Shown here one piece after another: positions 25,262-33,432 of a stretch of DNA of 64,000 nt. Position numbers and translations under genes: made by a program. The stretch covers positions 868,001-932,000 of the forward strand of contig NZ_CP169368.1 of assembly GCF_042485795.1 (NCBI RefSeq), in the 5' to 3' direction. Source of the stretch: Lonepinella sp042485795. Lineage in GTDB: Bacteria > Pseudomonadota > Gammaproteobacteria > Enterobacterales > Pasteurellaceae. Positions within the stretch are counted from its first letter, which is position 1. Each line of letters opens with the position of its first letter. The notes beneath the pieces are model-generated. The model did no database searches, was not told the origin of the DNA, and saw only the letters and a program-made list of their open reading frames with translations.

Positions 25262-26686
25262 ATGACTCAAAAATTACATATTAAAACTTGGGGCTGTCAA
25301 ATGAATGAGTATGACAGTTCAAAAATGGCAGATTTATTACTCAGCACGCACGGTCTGGAACTCACCGAAGAAGCGGAAGAAGCGGACGTGTTGTTGTTAA
25401 ACACTTGCTCCATTCGTGAAAAAGCCCAAGAAAAAGTATTCCACCAGCTCGGGCGTTGGAAACAGCTGAAAAAACATAATCCGAATTTAGTGATTGGCGT
25501 GGGCGGTTGCGTGGCTTCGCAAGAGGGCGCTCATATTCGTGATCGTGCACCTTTTGTGGATATTATTTTCGGACCACAAACCTTGCATCGCTTGCCTGAA
25601 ATGATTAACCAAATTCGTGGTGGCAAAAGCTCTGTGGTGGACGTGAGTTTCCCTGAAATTGAGAAATTTGACCGTTTGCCTGAACCGAGAGCCGAAGGTC
25701 CAACGGCGTTTGTATCGATTATGGAAGGTTGTAATAAATATTGTTCTTTCTGCGTTGTGCCTTATACTCGTGGTGAAGAAGTGAGCCGTCCAGTGGACGA
25801 TATTCTGTTTGAAATTGCCCAATTAGCCGAGCAAGGCGTGCGTGAAGTGAACCTGTTAGGACAAAATGTGAATGCCTATCGTGGGGCAACTTTTGATGGC
25901 GAAATTTGTTCCTTTGCGGAATTGCTGCGTTTAGTGGCAGCCATTGACGGTATTGACCGTTTACGTTTCACCACCAGCCACCCGATTGAATTTACAGACG
26001 ATATTATTGAGGTTTACAGCGATACGCCAGAACTCGTGAGTTTCTTGCATTTGCCTGTACAAAGCGGTTCGGATCGAGTATTAACCATGATGAAACGTAA
26101 TCACACCGCATTGGAATATAAAGCGATTATTCGCAAACTGCGTAAAGTTCGCCCGAATATTCAGATTAGCTCGGACTTTATCGTAGGCTTCCCAGGGGAA
26201 ACCGATCAGGATTTCGAAGACACGATGAACCTGATCGCTCAAGTGAATTTTGATATGAGCTTTAGCTTTATTTACTCTGCTCGCCCTGGTACACCAGCGG
26301 CAGATTTGCCTGATGATGTGAGTGAAGATGAGAAAAAACAACGCTTGTATCTGTTGCAACAACGTATTAATAACCAAGCCGCTCAATTTAGCCGAGCCAT
26401 GTTAGGTACCGAACAGCGTGTGCTAGTTGAAGGACCATCTAAAAAAGACATTATGGAACTCACTGGCAGAACGGAAACCAACCGCATTGTGAATTTCAAA
26501 GGTACACCTGATATGATCGGCAAATTCGTGGATATTAAAATCACCGATGTCTATACCAATTCCTTGCGTGGTGATGTGGTTCGTACCGAAGAGCAAATGG
26601 GCTTACGTGTGATTCAATCGCCACAAGCAGTGATTAATCGAACTCGTAAAGAAGATGAGTTAGGGGTTGGGTTGTACGCTGCTTAA
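25262..26686 (+). CDS. miaB: tRNA-2-methylthio-N6-isopentenyladenosine synthase
   Basis: A 474-residue radical SAM methylthiotransferase that modifies A37 of tRNAs reading codons that start with U. The N-terminal domain has the second Fe-S cluster cysteines C12, C49 and C83. The radical SAM motif is C157-x3-C161-x2-C164 (CNKYCSFC). A TRAM domain follows at the C-terminus. Length and spacing are typical. A paired uptake-sequence terminator follows. Confidence 0.98.
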   Translation: MTQKLHIKTWGCQMNEYDSSKMADLLLSTHGLELTEEAEEADVLLLNTCSIREKAQEKVFHQLGRWKQLKKHNPNLVIGVGGCVASQEGAHIRDRAPFVDIIFGPQTLHRLPEMINQIRGGKSSVVDVSFPEIEKFDRLPEPRAEGPTAFVSIMEGCNKYCSFCVVPYTRGEEVSRPVDDILFEIAQLAEQGVREVNLLGQNVNAYRGATFDGEICSFAELLRLVAAIDGIDRLRFTTSHPIEFTDDIIEVYSDTPELVSFLHLPVQSGSDRVLTMMKRNHTALEYKAIIRKLRKVRPNIQISSDFIVGFPGETDQDFEDTMNLIAQVNFDMSFSFIYSARPGTPAADLPDDVSEDEKKQRLYLLQQRINNQAAQFSRAMLGTEQRVLVEGPSKKDIMELTGRTETNRIVNFKGTPDMIGKFVDIKITDVYTNSLRGDVVRTEEQMGLRVIQSPQAVINRTRKEDELGVGLYAA

Positions 26687-26709
26687 TTTTAAAAATTCTT
26701 TAGATTTAG

Positions 26710-26736
26710 ACCGCACTTTTTTAACCAAAGTGCGGT
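26710..26736 (+). terminator. Terminator built from two inverted uptake sequences
   Basis: ACCGCACTTT (26710-26719) and AAAGTGCGGT (26727-26736) form a 10-bp stem followed by GTTTTT. It lies just after miaB. Inverted uptake-core pairs serving as terminators are well known in Pasteurellaceae. Confidence 0.9.
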
Positions 26737-26837
26737 GTTTTTATATCAAATTTATCTAAATCATATCAAATCGTTCTTTTATCTGCCTAATTAAGCCATT
26801 ATAATTTTAGCTATTTTAAATTCATTTCTTATTTTCT

Positions 26838-27497
26838 ATGAACTGGCAATATATTTGGAACGCTGTTCCTCGTTTTATTGATGCAACTTTACTTACCTTG
26901 CATTTGTCCTTTTGGGCTATTGTATTGTCGGTGCTAGTCGGGTTGCTTTGTGCAGTGGTGTTAACCTACAAAATTCGTGGCTTGCAATGGCTGGTCAAAA
27001 GCTACATTGAACTCTCTCGTAATACCCCGTTGTTAATTCAAGTATTTTTTCTGTATTTTGGTTTATCCAAAGTAGGCATTAAATTAGATGGTTTTACCTG
27101 TGGGATTATCGGTTTGGCTTTTCTTGGGGGGAGCTATATGGCGGAAGCCATTCGAGGCGGATTGGAAGCCGTATCCAAAGGGCAAATTGAAAGTGCGTTA
27201 AGTATCGGGCTAACGCCTTTACAAGCCTTTCGCTATGTGATTTTTCCGCAAGCCTTTGCCATTGCCACACCAGCGGTGGGAGCGAACTGTTTGTTTTTAA
27301 TGAAAGAAACATCGGTGATCAGTGCCGTTGCGGTGGCGGAATTAATGTTTTTGGCAAAAGATATTATCGGAATGGATTATAAAACTAACGAATCTTTGTT
27401 TTTGCTCGTGGTATTTTATTTGATTATTTTATTGCCCGTGTCACTGTATATTCGTTATTTAGAACGCCGTTTGCGTCAAGCTAAATATGGAGCATAG
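26838..27497 (+). CDS. Polar amino acid ABC transporter permease
   Basis: A 219-residue inner-membrane permease of the His/Glu/Gln/Arg/opine family (HisM/GlnP type). It has about five membrane segments, the N-terminal family motif ELSRNTPLLIQVFFLYFG and the EAA loop EAVSKGQIESALSIGLTPLQAF. The gene is followed two bases later by a second permease and then the ATPase. The likely substrate-binding lipoprotein is at 31734, some 2.8 kb away. Confidence 0.9.
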   Translation: MNWQYIWNAVPRFIDATLLTLHLSFWAIVLSVLVGLLCAVVLTYKIRGLQWLVKSYIELSRNTPLLIQVFFLYFGLSKVGIKLDGFTCGIIGLAFLGGSYMAEAIRGGLEAVSKGQIESALSIGLTPLQAFRYVIFPQAFAIATPAVGANCLFLMKETSVISAVAVAELMFLAKDIIGMDYKTNESLFLLVVFYLIILLPVSLYIRYLERRLRQAKYGA

Positions 27498-27499
27498 TC

Positions 27500-28168
27500 A
27501 TGGGGTTGGGTATTTTATTTCAAGGCAGTAATTTAGAACGTTTGCTTGGTGGATTATGGATCACCGCTGAAATTGCCTTTGTGTCAGTGTTTTTTGCGTG
27601 TATTTTAGGCGTAATTTTGGGTGTAGTGATGACCAGTAAAAACAAAGCCGTGCATTTTTTGTGCCAGCTATATTTAGAGGTAGTACGCATTATCCCCTTG
27701 TTAGTATTACTCTTTTTAGTCTATTTTGGGTTTGCTAAATGGTTTAATATTCACTGGAGTGGTGTTTGGGTGTGTATTGTAGTGTTTATTTTCTGGGGGG
27801 TAGCTGAAATGGGGGATTTGGTGCGTGGAGCATTAACTTCCATTGAAAAACATCAGCTCGAATCAGCCTATGCTTTGGGCTTGAATAAACTGCAAACTTT
27901 TGTGTATATTTTGTTGCCACAAAGTTTAAAACGCGTGACACCAGGGGCGATAAATTTATTTACCCGAATGGTAAAAACCAGCTCTCTTGCCATGTTAATC
28001 GGTGTGTTGGAAGTGATTAAAGTGGGGCAACAGATTATTGAAACATCACTATTTACTGATCCGTCCGCTGCTTTGTGGATTTACGGCGTTATTTTCTTTT
28101 TGTATTTTATTATTTGTTATCCATTGTCATTGTTTTCTAAATATTTAGAAGCAAAATGGAGCAATTAG
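27500..28168 (+). CDS. Polar amino acid ABC transporter permease, second subunit
   Basis: A 222-residue permease paralogous to the one upstream, with VRIIPLLVLLFLVYFG and the EAA loop SIEKHQLESAYALGLNKLQTF. The two proteins should form the heterodimeric membrane channel. The spacing to both neighbours (2 and 12 bases) marks a single operon. Confidence 0.9.
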   Translation: MGLGILFQGSNLERLLGGLWITAEIAFVSVFFACILGVILGVVMTSKNKAVHFLCQLYLEVVRIIPLLVLLFLVYFGFAKWFNIHWSGVWVCIVVFIFWGVAEMGDLVRGALTSIEKHQLESAYALGLNKLQTFVYILLPQSLKRVTPGAINLFTRMVKTSSLAMLIGVLEVIKVGQQIIETSLFTDPSAALWIYGVIFFLYFIICYPLSLFSKYLEAKWSN

Positions 28169-28180
28169 GAATTTTAAATT

Positions 28181-28945
28181 ATGGCATTATTAGATATTAA
28201 ACAACTCGTAAAAAATTACGCTGAAGTCACCGCACTTCACGGCATAGATCTTTCCGTGCAAAAAGGTGAAGTAGTGGTAATTCTTGGACCTTCGGGCTGT
28301 GGTAAGAGTACGCTACTACGCTGTATTAACGGTTTGGAAGAAATTAAAAGTGGTGAAATTCGATTAGAAAATAATGGTATATTAGGCAAAGACATTTCGT
28401 GGGTTAAAGCCCGTCAAAAAATTGGTATGGTGTTCCAGAGCTATGAATTATTTTCACATATATCAGTGATCGACAATATTTTGCTTGGTCCAATGAAAGT
28501 ACAAAAACGCAAACGGGAAGACGTGGAAAGACAAGCAGATAAACTGTTAAAACGGGTTGGCTTATTCGACCGCAAAAATGCCTTTCCACGCGAATTATCA
28601 GGCGGACAAAAACAACGTATTGCTATTGTGCGTTCCCTTTGTATGAATCCAGAAATTATGCTATTTGACGAAGTTACTGCCGCCCTTGACCCTGAAATGG
28701 TGCGAGAAGTGTTAGACGTAATTTTAGGACTGGCTAAAGACGGCATGACCATGCTGATTGTGACTCACGAAATGGGCTTTGCAAAACAGGTTGCAGATCG
28801 TATTATTTTTATGGATAAGGGCGAAATTATTGAGCAATCTAAACCTGAATTTTTCTTTGCTAATCCCACCACAGATCGGGCAAAAGCCTTTTTGAATATT
28901 CTTAATTATGAGAAAAGTGCGGTGAATTATGAGGAGAATATTTAA
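28181..28945 (+). CDS. Polar amino acid ABC transporter ATPase
   Basis: A 254-residue GlnQ/HisP-type ATPase. Walker A reads GPSGCGKST, the ABC signature LSGGQKQR, and Walker B MLFDEVTAALDPE, with H in VTHEMGF as the switch histidine. It energises the two permeases encoded just upstream. Uptake cores lie near both ends of the gene. Confidence 0.93.
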   Translation: MALLDIKQLVKNYAEVTALHGIDLSVQKGEVVVILGPSGCGKSTLLRCINGLEEIKSGEIRLENNGILGKDISWVKARQKIGMVFQSYELFSHISVIDNILLGPMKVQKRKREDVERQADKLLKRVGLFDRKNAFPRELSGGQKQRIAIVRSLCMNPEIMLFDEVTAALDPEMVREVLDVILGLAKDGMTMLIVTHEMGFAKQVADRIIFMDKGEIIEQSKPEFFFANPTTDRAKAFLNILNYEKSAVNYEENI

Positions 28946-28962
28946 AAAACGTCTGCTTATCG

Positions 28963-29050
28963 CATTTTTCCTTTGAAAAAGTGTAAGATTTACCATTTTT
29001 TCATTTGAAAAAATGTGAATTTTGTTGTTTTTTTCCTTTAAAAAAATGTT
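28963..29050. repeat. Three imperfect AT palindromes ahead of the DUF4143 ATPase gene
   Basis: Three palindromic units of the form TTTTTC-CTTTGAAAAA-TGT start near 28965, 28996 and 29028, a spacing of about three DNA turns. A TATAAT lies just after the third at 29059-29064. The pattern looks like a three-site operator. Confidence 0.5.
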
Positions 29051-29058
29051 CTTTGCCT

Positions 29059-29064
29059 TATAAT
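29059..29064 (+). promoter_or_regulatory. -10 element for the DUF4143 ATPase gene
   Basis: A perfect TATAAT lies 30 bases before the ATG. A weak TTTAAA 16 bases upstream overlaps the third palindrome, so a protein bound there would block or modulate initiation. Confidence 0.45.
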
Positions 29065-29093
29065 AAGGTCATTATTTAAGATGAGATTTTATT

Positions 29094-30398
29094 ATGCAAC
29101 GCCATTTTTTTAATCAGCTTACCCAATGGAAAAATCGTCCTAAACGTAAACCTTTGATTATTCAAGGGGCAAGGCAAGTGGGTAAAACTTGGATCATGCG
29201 ACATTTTGGTGAACAAGCATTTGCTCAAGTCGCTTATGTTAATTTTGACAATAATGAACGCATGAAAAACCTGTTTTCAGGGGATTTTAATCTTGAACGT
29301 TTGATATTGGGATTAAAAATCGAAACAGGGGTGGATATTCAACCTGAAAATACCTTGCTCATTTTTGATGAAATTCAAGAAGTACCACAAGCCCTATCTT
29401 CACTCAAATATTTTTATGAAAATGCACCGCAGTTTTATATTGTGGCAGCGGGATCATTATTAGGCATATCTTTACATCATCAACAATCTTTCCCCGTAGG
29501 AAAAGTGGAATTTTTATCGTTGTATCCCATGGATTTTCACGAATTTTTATGGGCGTTGGGTAAAAAAGATCTGGCTCAATTACTCCGATTACAAGATTGG
29601 GACTTAATCAAGGCGATGAAAACAAGCTATATTGATTTGTTGCGGCAATATTATTTTGTGGGCGGTATGCCAGAAGCCGTACAAACCTTTGTGGATACGC
29701 AGAATTTCAAACAAGTTCGTTTGGTGCAAAATCAGCTTTTAATGGCGTATGAACAAGATTTTTCTAAACATATTGTCGATGCACAAACGGTACAAAGAGT
29801 GCGAATGTTATGGCATAGTTTGCCTGTACAATTAGCTAAAGAAAATAAAAAATTCACCTACGCTAAAATGCAAAAAGGGGCGAGAAGTAAGGACTATGAA
29901 ATTGCTTTGCAATGGCTGAAAGACAGTGGTTTGGTGCATGTTGTGCCACGTATCAGTAAGCCACATTTGCCGTTAAATGCTTATCAAGATAATGCTTTCA
30001 AATTATTTAGTTTGGATGTGGGCTTATTGGCAGCACAAAGTCAACTGGACGAAAAAATCTTATTAGAAGGCAATCAGTTATTTATTGAATTTAAAGGGGC
30101 ATTAACCGAGCAATATGTGTTGCAAGAATTACTGGTAAGTCAACCTTATGCTCCTTTTTATTGGGCAAGAGAAAACGGCACGGCGGAAGTGGATTTTGTG
30201 TTACAACAAGGACAAGATATTATACCGATAGAAGTGAAAGCCGAAGAAAATTTGAAAGCCAAAAGCCTGCAAGTATATTGTGAAAAATATCAACCAAAAC
30301 AAGCACTACGTTTTTCAATGGCAGATTATCGTGAGCAAGATTGGTTGACAAATGTGCCGTTGTATGCGATTAGTGAGTTGTTTAGAACAGAAAAATAG
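29094..30398 (+). CDS. AAA_14/DUF4143 ATPase of unknown role
   Basis: A 434-residue P-loop ATPase. Walker A reads GARQVGKTW (about residues 25-33) and Walker B LLIFDEIQEVP. A DUF4143 C-terminal domain follows, ending with EVDFVLQQGQDIIPIEVKA, which has the D-(x)n-ExK layout of a nuclease-like fold. Members of this family are widespread, often mobile or patchily distributed, and of unsettled function. The gene stands alone between the ABC operon and glycerate kinase, with its own promoter and a repeated operator-like region. Confidence 0.8.
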   Translation: MQRHFFNQLTQWKNRPKRKPLIIQGARQVGKTWIMRHFGEQAFAQVAYVNFDNNERMKNLFSGDFNLERLILGLKIETGVDIQPENTLLIFDEIQEVPQALSSLKYFYENAPQFYIVAAGSLLGISLHHQQSFPVGKVEFLSLYPMDFHEFLWALGKKDLAQLLRLQDWDLIKAMKTSYIDLLRQYYFVGGMPEAVQTFVDTQNFKQVRLVQNQLLMAYEQDFSKHIVDAQTVQRVRMLWHSLPVQLAKENKKFTYAKMQKGARSKDYEIALQWLKDSGLVHVVPRISKPHLPLNAYQDNAFKLFSLDVGLLAAQSQLDEKILLEGNQLFIEFKGALTEQYVLQELLVSQPYAPFYWARENGTAEVDFVLQQGQDIIPIEVKAEENLKAKSLQVYCEKYQPKQALRFSMADYREQDWLTNVPLYAISELFRTEK

Positions 30399-30418
30399 GG
30401 GAGAGATTCCCCCCATTT

Positions 30419-31552
30419 TCATTCTTTTATCCGCCACAATCTCGCCACATTTTCTGCTGTTGAAATTAAGTTTTCACGCCCTGATTTCAAGATGTTTTCA
30501 AGGCTATCGACCTGCTGAATAATCGGAAAAACCGCATCAATACCGTAATCGTAAACTACATCATAATCTTTGCGTAAACAGCCTACTATAGCGATTACAG
30601 GTTTATTAAATCGTTTTGCGGTTTTGGATACGCCGATTGGGGTTTTGCCATGAATACTTTGCCCGTCCATTCGCCCCTCACCAGTAATTACTAAATCGGC
30701 ATGTTGAATATAATCACTTAAATGCACGGCATCCATTACAATTTGTACACCTGCTTTGAGTTGAACATTCGGGAGTAACAATAAACCACCTCCCATTCCA
30801 CCAGCAGCTCCCGCTCCAGCTTGATCTTGAATGGTTAGTCCAAGCTCTTTTTGCACGATTTGAGCAAAATGCAACAAGGCTTGATCTAAGATTTTTACCA
30901 TGTCAGGTGTTGCCCCTTTTTGTGGACCGAATACCGCAGATGCCCCGTTTTTACCACATAAAGGGTTATTGACATCACAAGCGACTTCAAATTTAACAGC
31001 TTGTAATTTTGGATTTAAATGACTTAAATTAATTTTAGCGATGTTAGCTAAATTTGCACCACCCAAGTTAATCTCATTTCCTTGAATATCTAAAAATTTT
31101 GCCCCTAAGGCTTGCAACATACCGACACCGCCGTCATTAGTTGCACTACCACCGATACCTAAAATCACTTTTTTTACACCGCAGTTTGAAGCCGCATTAA
31201 TCAATTCTCCAGTGCCATAGCTGGTGGTATAGAGTGGGTTGCGTTGTACTATGGGGACTAAATGCAAGCCAGAAGCTGCTGCCATTTCAATGAATGCCGT
31301 TTGTTTATCGCCGGATAAACCAAAAAAGGCGGAAGTTTTATTACCCAATGGAGCAGTGACTTGCAGGTGGATTAACTCCCCTTGTGTGGCATCCACTAAG
31401 GATTGAACAGTACCTTCTCCGCCATCTGCCATGGGAATTTTGATATAATCCGCTTGCGGAAAGATTTTTTTAAAGCCTATTTCAATGGCATTAGCCACTT
31501 CAAGAGCTGTTAAACTTTCTTTGAAACTATCAGGAGCAATGAGGATTTTCAT
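30419..31552 (-). CDS. Glycerate kinase (GarK/GlxK family)
   Basis: A 378-residue glycerate kinase of the GarK family, which phosphorylates glycerate to 2- or 3-phosphoglycerate. It opens MKILIAPDSFKESLTA, and has MADGGEGTVQSL, GIGGSATNDGGVGMLQALG and a VITGEGRMDGQS segment, all family signatures. I start it at this ATG because the longest frame adds 12 residues not seen in the family. The neighbouring genes give no glycerate pathway context. Confidence 0.92.
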   Translation of the reverse strand: MKILIAPDSFKESLTALEVANAIEIGFKKIFPQADYIKIPMADGGEGTVQSLVDATQGELIHLQVTAPLGNKTSAFFGLSGDKQTAFIEMAAASGLHLVPIVQRNPLYTTSYGTGELINAASNCGVKKVILGIGGSATNDGGVGMLQALGAKFLDIQGNEINLGGANLANIAKINLSHLNPKLQAVKFEVACDVNNPLCGKNGASAVFGPQKGATPDMVKILDQALLHFAQIVQKELGLTIQDQAGAGAAGGMGGGLLLLPNVQLKAGVQIVMDAVHLSDYIQHADLVITGEGRMDGQSIHGKTPIGVSKTAKRFNKPVIAIVGCLRKDYDVVYDYGIDAVFPIIQQVDSLENILKSGRENLISTAENVARLWRIKE

Positions 31553-31733
31553 ATAATTTTTACAAAATGCGAATGAACATAAAAACAATATAACAAAATT
31601 TTTAGCAATAGAAAAAAATTATGTCTGTTATTCCAAAAACATATATTAAATAATGATTTGTTCTTTCCTTTTTTAGGAAAACTCTTTTTATAATCATTTT
31701 CACCAAATCATTTTATTTAAAAAAGGATCATTT

Positions 31734-32588
31734 ATGAAAAATTTCAAAAAAATCACCGCACTTTTAGCGACTTTATTGTTAGCTATAGGGGTTACTGCTT
31801 GCGATAATCAAGAGCAAGCTAAACAAGAACCAACTAAAGTTTATGCGGTAGATCGTATTAAACAAGCTGGTAAAGTACGTATCGGTGTATTTAGTGATAA
31901 ACCACCTTTTGGTTACGTGGATAAAGACGGTAAAAGCCAAGGTTTTGATGTGGAAATTGCGAAAGACTTAACCAAAGATTTACTCGGTGATGAAAACAAA
32001 GTGGAATTTGTGTTAGTCGAAGCTGCCAACCGTGCGGAATATTTACTGTCTAATAAAGTGGATATTATTTTAGCTAACTTTACTGTGACACCTGCTCGTC
32101 AAGAGGTCGTGGATTTTGCTAAACCTTATATGAAAGTAGCCTTAGGTGTCGCCTCAAAAGAGGGCGCGGTAATCTCTGATGTGAAAGAATTAGAGGGTAA
32201 AACCTTAATCGTCAATAAAGGCACAACGGCGGATGCGTTTTTCACTAAAAATTACCCAAATATTCCATTATTAAAATTTGAACAAAATACCGAAACTTTC
32301 CAAGCATTAGTGGATGGGCGTGGTGATGCGTTAGCTCACGATAATACTTTATTATTCGCTTGGGCAAAAGAAAATCCAAGCTTTACTGTAGGCATTAAAT
32401 CGTTAGGTGATCAAGACACTATTGCAGCTGCGGTGCGTAAAGAAGATAAAGATTTGTTGGAATGGTTAAACGCTGAAACAGAAAAACTAGCAAAAGACGG
32501 TTCATTAAAACGTGCTTATGAAAAAACCTTATTACCAATTTATGGTGAAACGATTAGCGAAAAAGATATTTTAGTAGAATATCCATAA
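31734..32588 (+). CDS. Amino-acid ABC transporter substrate-binding lipoprotein
   Basis: A 284-residue SBP_bac_3 family protein with a lipoprotein signal peptide whose lipobox is VTAC with C23. The mature part shows RIGVFSDKPPFGYVDKDGK, VDIILANFTVTPARQEVVDF and GTTADAFF segments typical of polar amino acid (cysteine/glutamate/aspartate type) binding proteins. It most likely serves the permease-ATPase operon at 26838-28945. An uptake core falls in the signal-peptide codons. A strong terminator follows. Confidence 0.9.
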   Translation: MKNFKKITALLATLLLAIGVTACDNQEQAKQEPTKVYAVDRIKQAGKVRIGVFSDKPPFGYVDKDGKSQGFDVEIAKDLTKDLLGDENKVEFVLVEAANRAEYLLSNKVDIILANFTVTPARQEVVDFAKPYMKVALGVASKEGAVISDVKELEGKTLIVNKGTTADAFFTKNYPNIPLLKFEQNTETFQALVDGRGDALAHDNTLLFAWAKENPSFTVGIKSLGDQDTIAAAVRKEDKDLLEWLNAETEKLAKDGSLKRAYEKTLLPIYGETISEKDILVEYP

Positions 32589-32620
32589 ATCAAATTGAGA
32601 GCGATTAGGTTAAATGATTT

Positions 32621-32655
32621 AAAGATCGGTTTTCTAATTAAAATTGATCTTTTTA
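32621..32655 (+). terminator. Terminator after the substrate-binding protein gene
   Basis: AAAGATCGGTTTT (32621-32633) pairs with AAAATTGATCTTT (32640-32652) through 11 Watson-Crick and two G-U pairs, followed by TTT. Confidence 0.8.
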
Positions 32656-32742
32656 ATTATGATACATCATTATTTTGTTAAACATTGAATAGTAAAATGT
32701 TAATGAAATGTTATCATAATTTATTATTTAGCCTAATAATGT

Positions 32743-32756
32743 TGAAATAAATCAAG
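32743..32756 (+). promoter_or_regulatory. FNR-box-like site 1 upstream of grcA
   Basis: TTGAAATAAATCAA matches the FNR consensus TTGAT-N4-ATCAA with one mismatch. It lies 129 bases before the grcA start. Confidence 0.6.
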
Positions 32757-32784
32757 TTATCTTAATTTATATGGCAGATTGTCT

Positions 32785-32798
32785 TGATTTTGGTCAAA
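32785..32798 (+). promoter_or_regulatory. FNR-box-like site 2 upstream of grcA
   Basis: TTGATTTTGGTCAA matches the FNR consensus with one mismatch, 42 bases downstream of site 1 (four helical turns). A TAAAAT at 32826-32831 is a possible -10. Oxygen-dependent induction of grcA is known in E. coli. Confidence 0.65.
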
Positions 32799-32884
32799 AA
32801 TAGTTGAAAGTATCAAATTTTTTGATAAAATTTGTATATCTTTACGATTTAGTTATTAAATAAACAGCCAAATGGAGGCACTTT

Positions 32885-33268
32885 ATGATTAAAGGTATTC
32901 AAATTACTCAAGCAGCGAATGACAATTTATTAAACTCATTCTGGTTATTAGATAGCGATAAAGGTGAAGCACGTTGCTTATGTGCAAAAGGTGGATTCAC
33001 TGAAGACCAAATCGTGGCAGTAAACGAATTAGGTAAAATCGAATATCGTGAATTACCAGTTGACGTTGCTCCAACTGTAAAAGTGGAAGGTGGTCAACAC
33101 TTAAACGTAAACGTTTTACGCCGTGAAACCTTAGAAGATGCAGTTAAACACCCTGAAAAATATCCACAATTAACTATTCGTGTTTCAGGTTATGCAGTAC
33201 GTTTTAACTCATTAACACCAGAACAACAACGTGATGTTATCACTCGTACTTTCACTGAAAGTCTATAA
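32885..33268 (+). CDS. grcA: Autonomous glycyl radical cofactor
   Basis: A 127-residue protein equivalent to the C-terminal radical domain of pyruvate formate-lyase. The glycyl radical site is G102 in RVSGYAVRF. GrcA (YfiD) repairs oxygen-damaged pyruvate formate-lyase by supplying the radical domain. Two FNR-like sites upstream fit anaerobic induction. The ATG follows GGAGG, and a terminator closes the single-gene unit. Confidence 0.96.
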   Translation: MIKGIQITQAANDNLLNSFWLLDSDKGEARCLCAKGGFTEDQIVAVNELGKIEYRELPVDVAPTVKVEGGQHLNVNVLRRETLEDAVKHPEKYPQLTIRVSGYAVRFNSLTPEQQRDVITRTFTESL

Positions 33269-33291
33269 TTTGTTTTTCTAAAACAATATTC

Positions 33292-33323
33292 AACACCCCG
33301 ATCTTTTGATTGGGGTGTTTTAT
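33292..33323 (+). terminator. Terminator of grcA
   Basis: Stem AACACCCCGATC/GATTGGGGTGTT with a TTTT loop and trailing T run, 24 bases after the stop codon. Confidence 0.88.
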
Positions 33324-33432
33324 TTTTTTCAAAATTCCTTTGGAATTTTCACCGCACTTCTAGCTTACAACGCCTATTTCAGGTACAATTCCCCGATTAT
33401 CTTTTTAGGAATTTATTATTTAATTATTTTAT

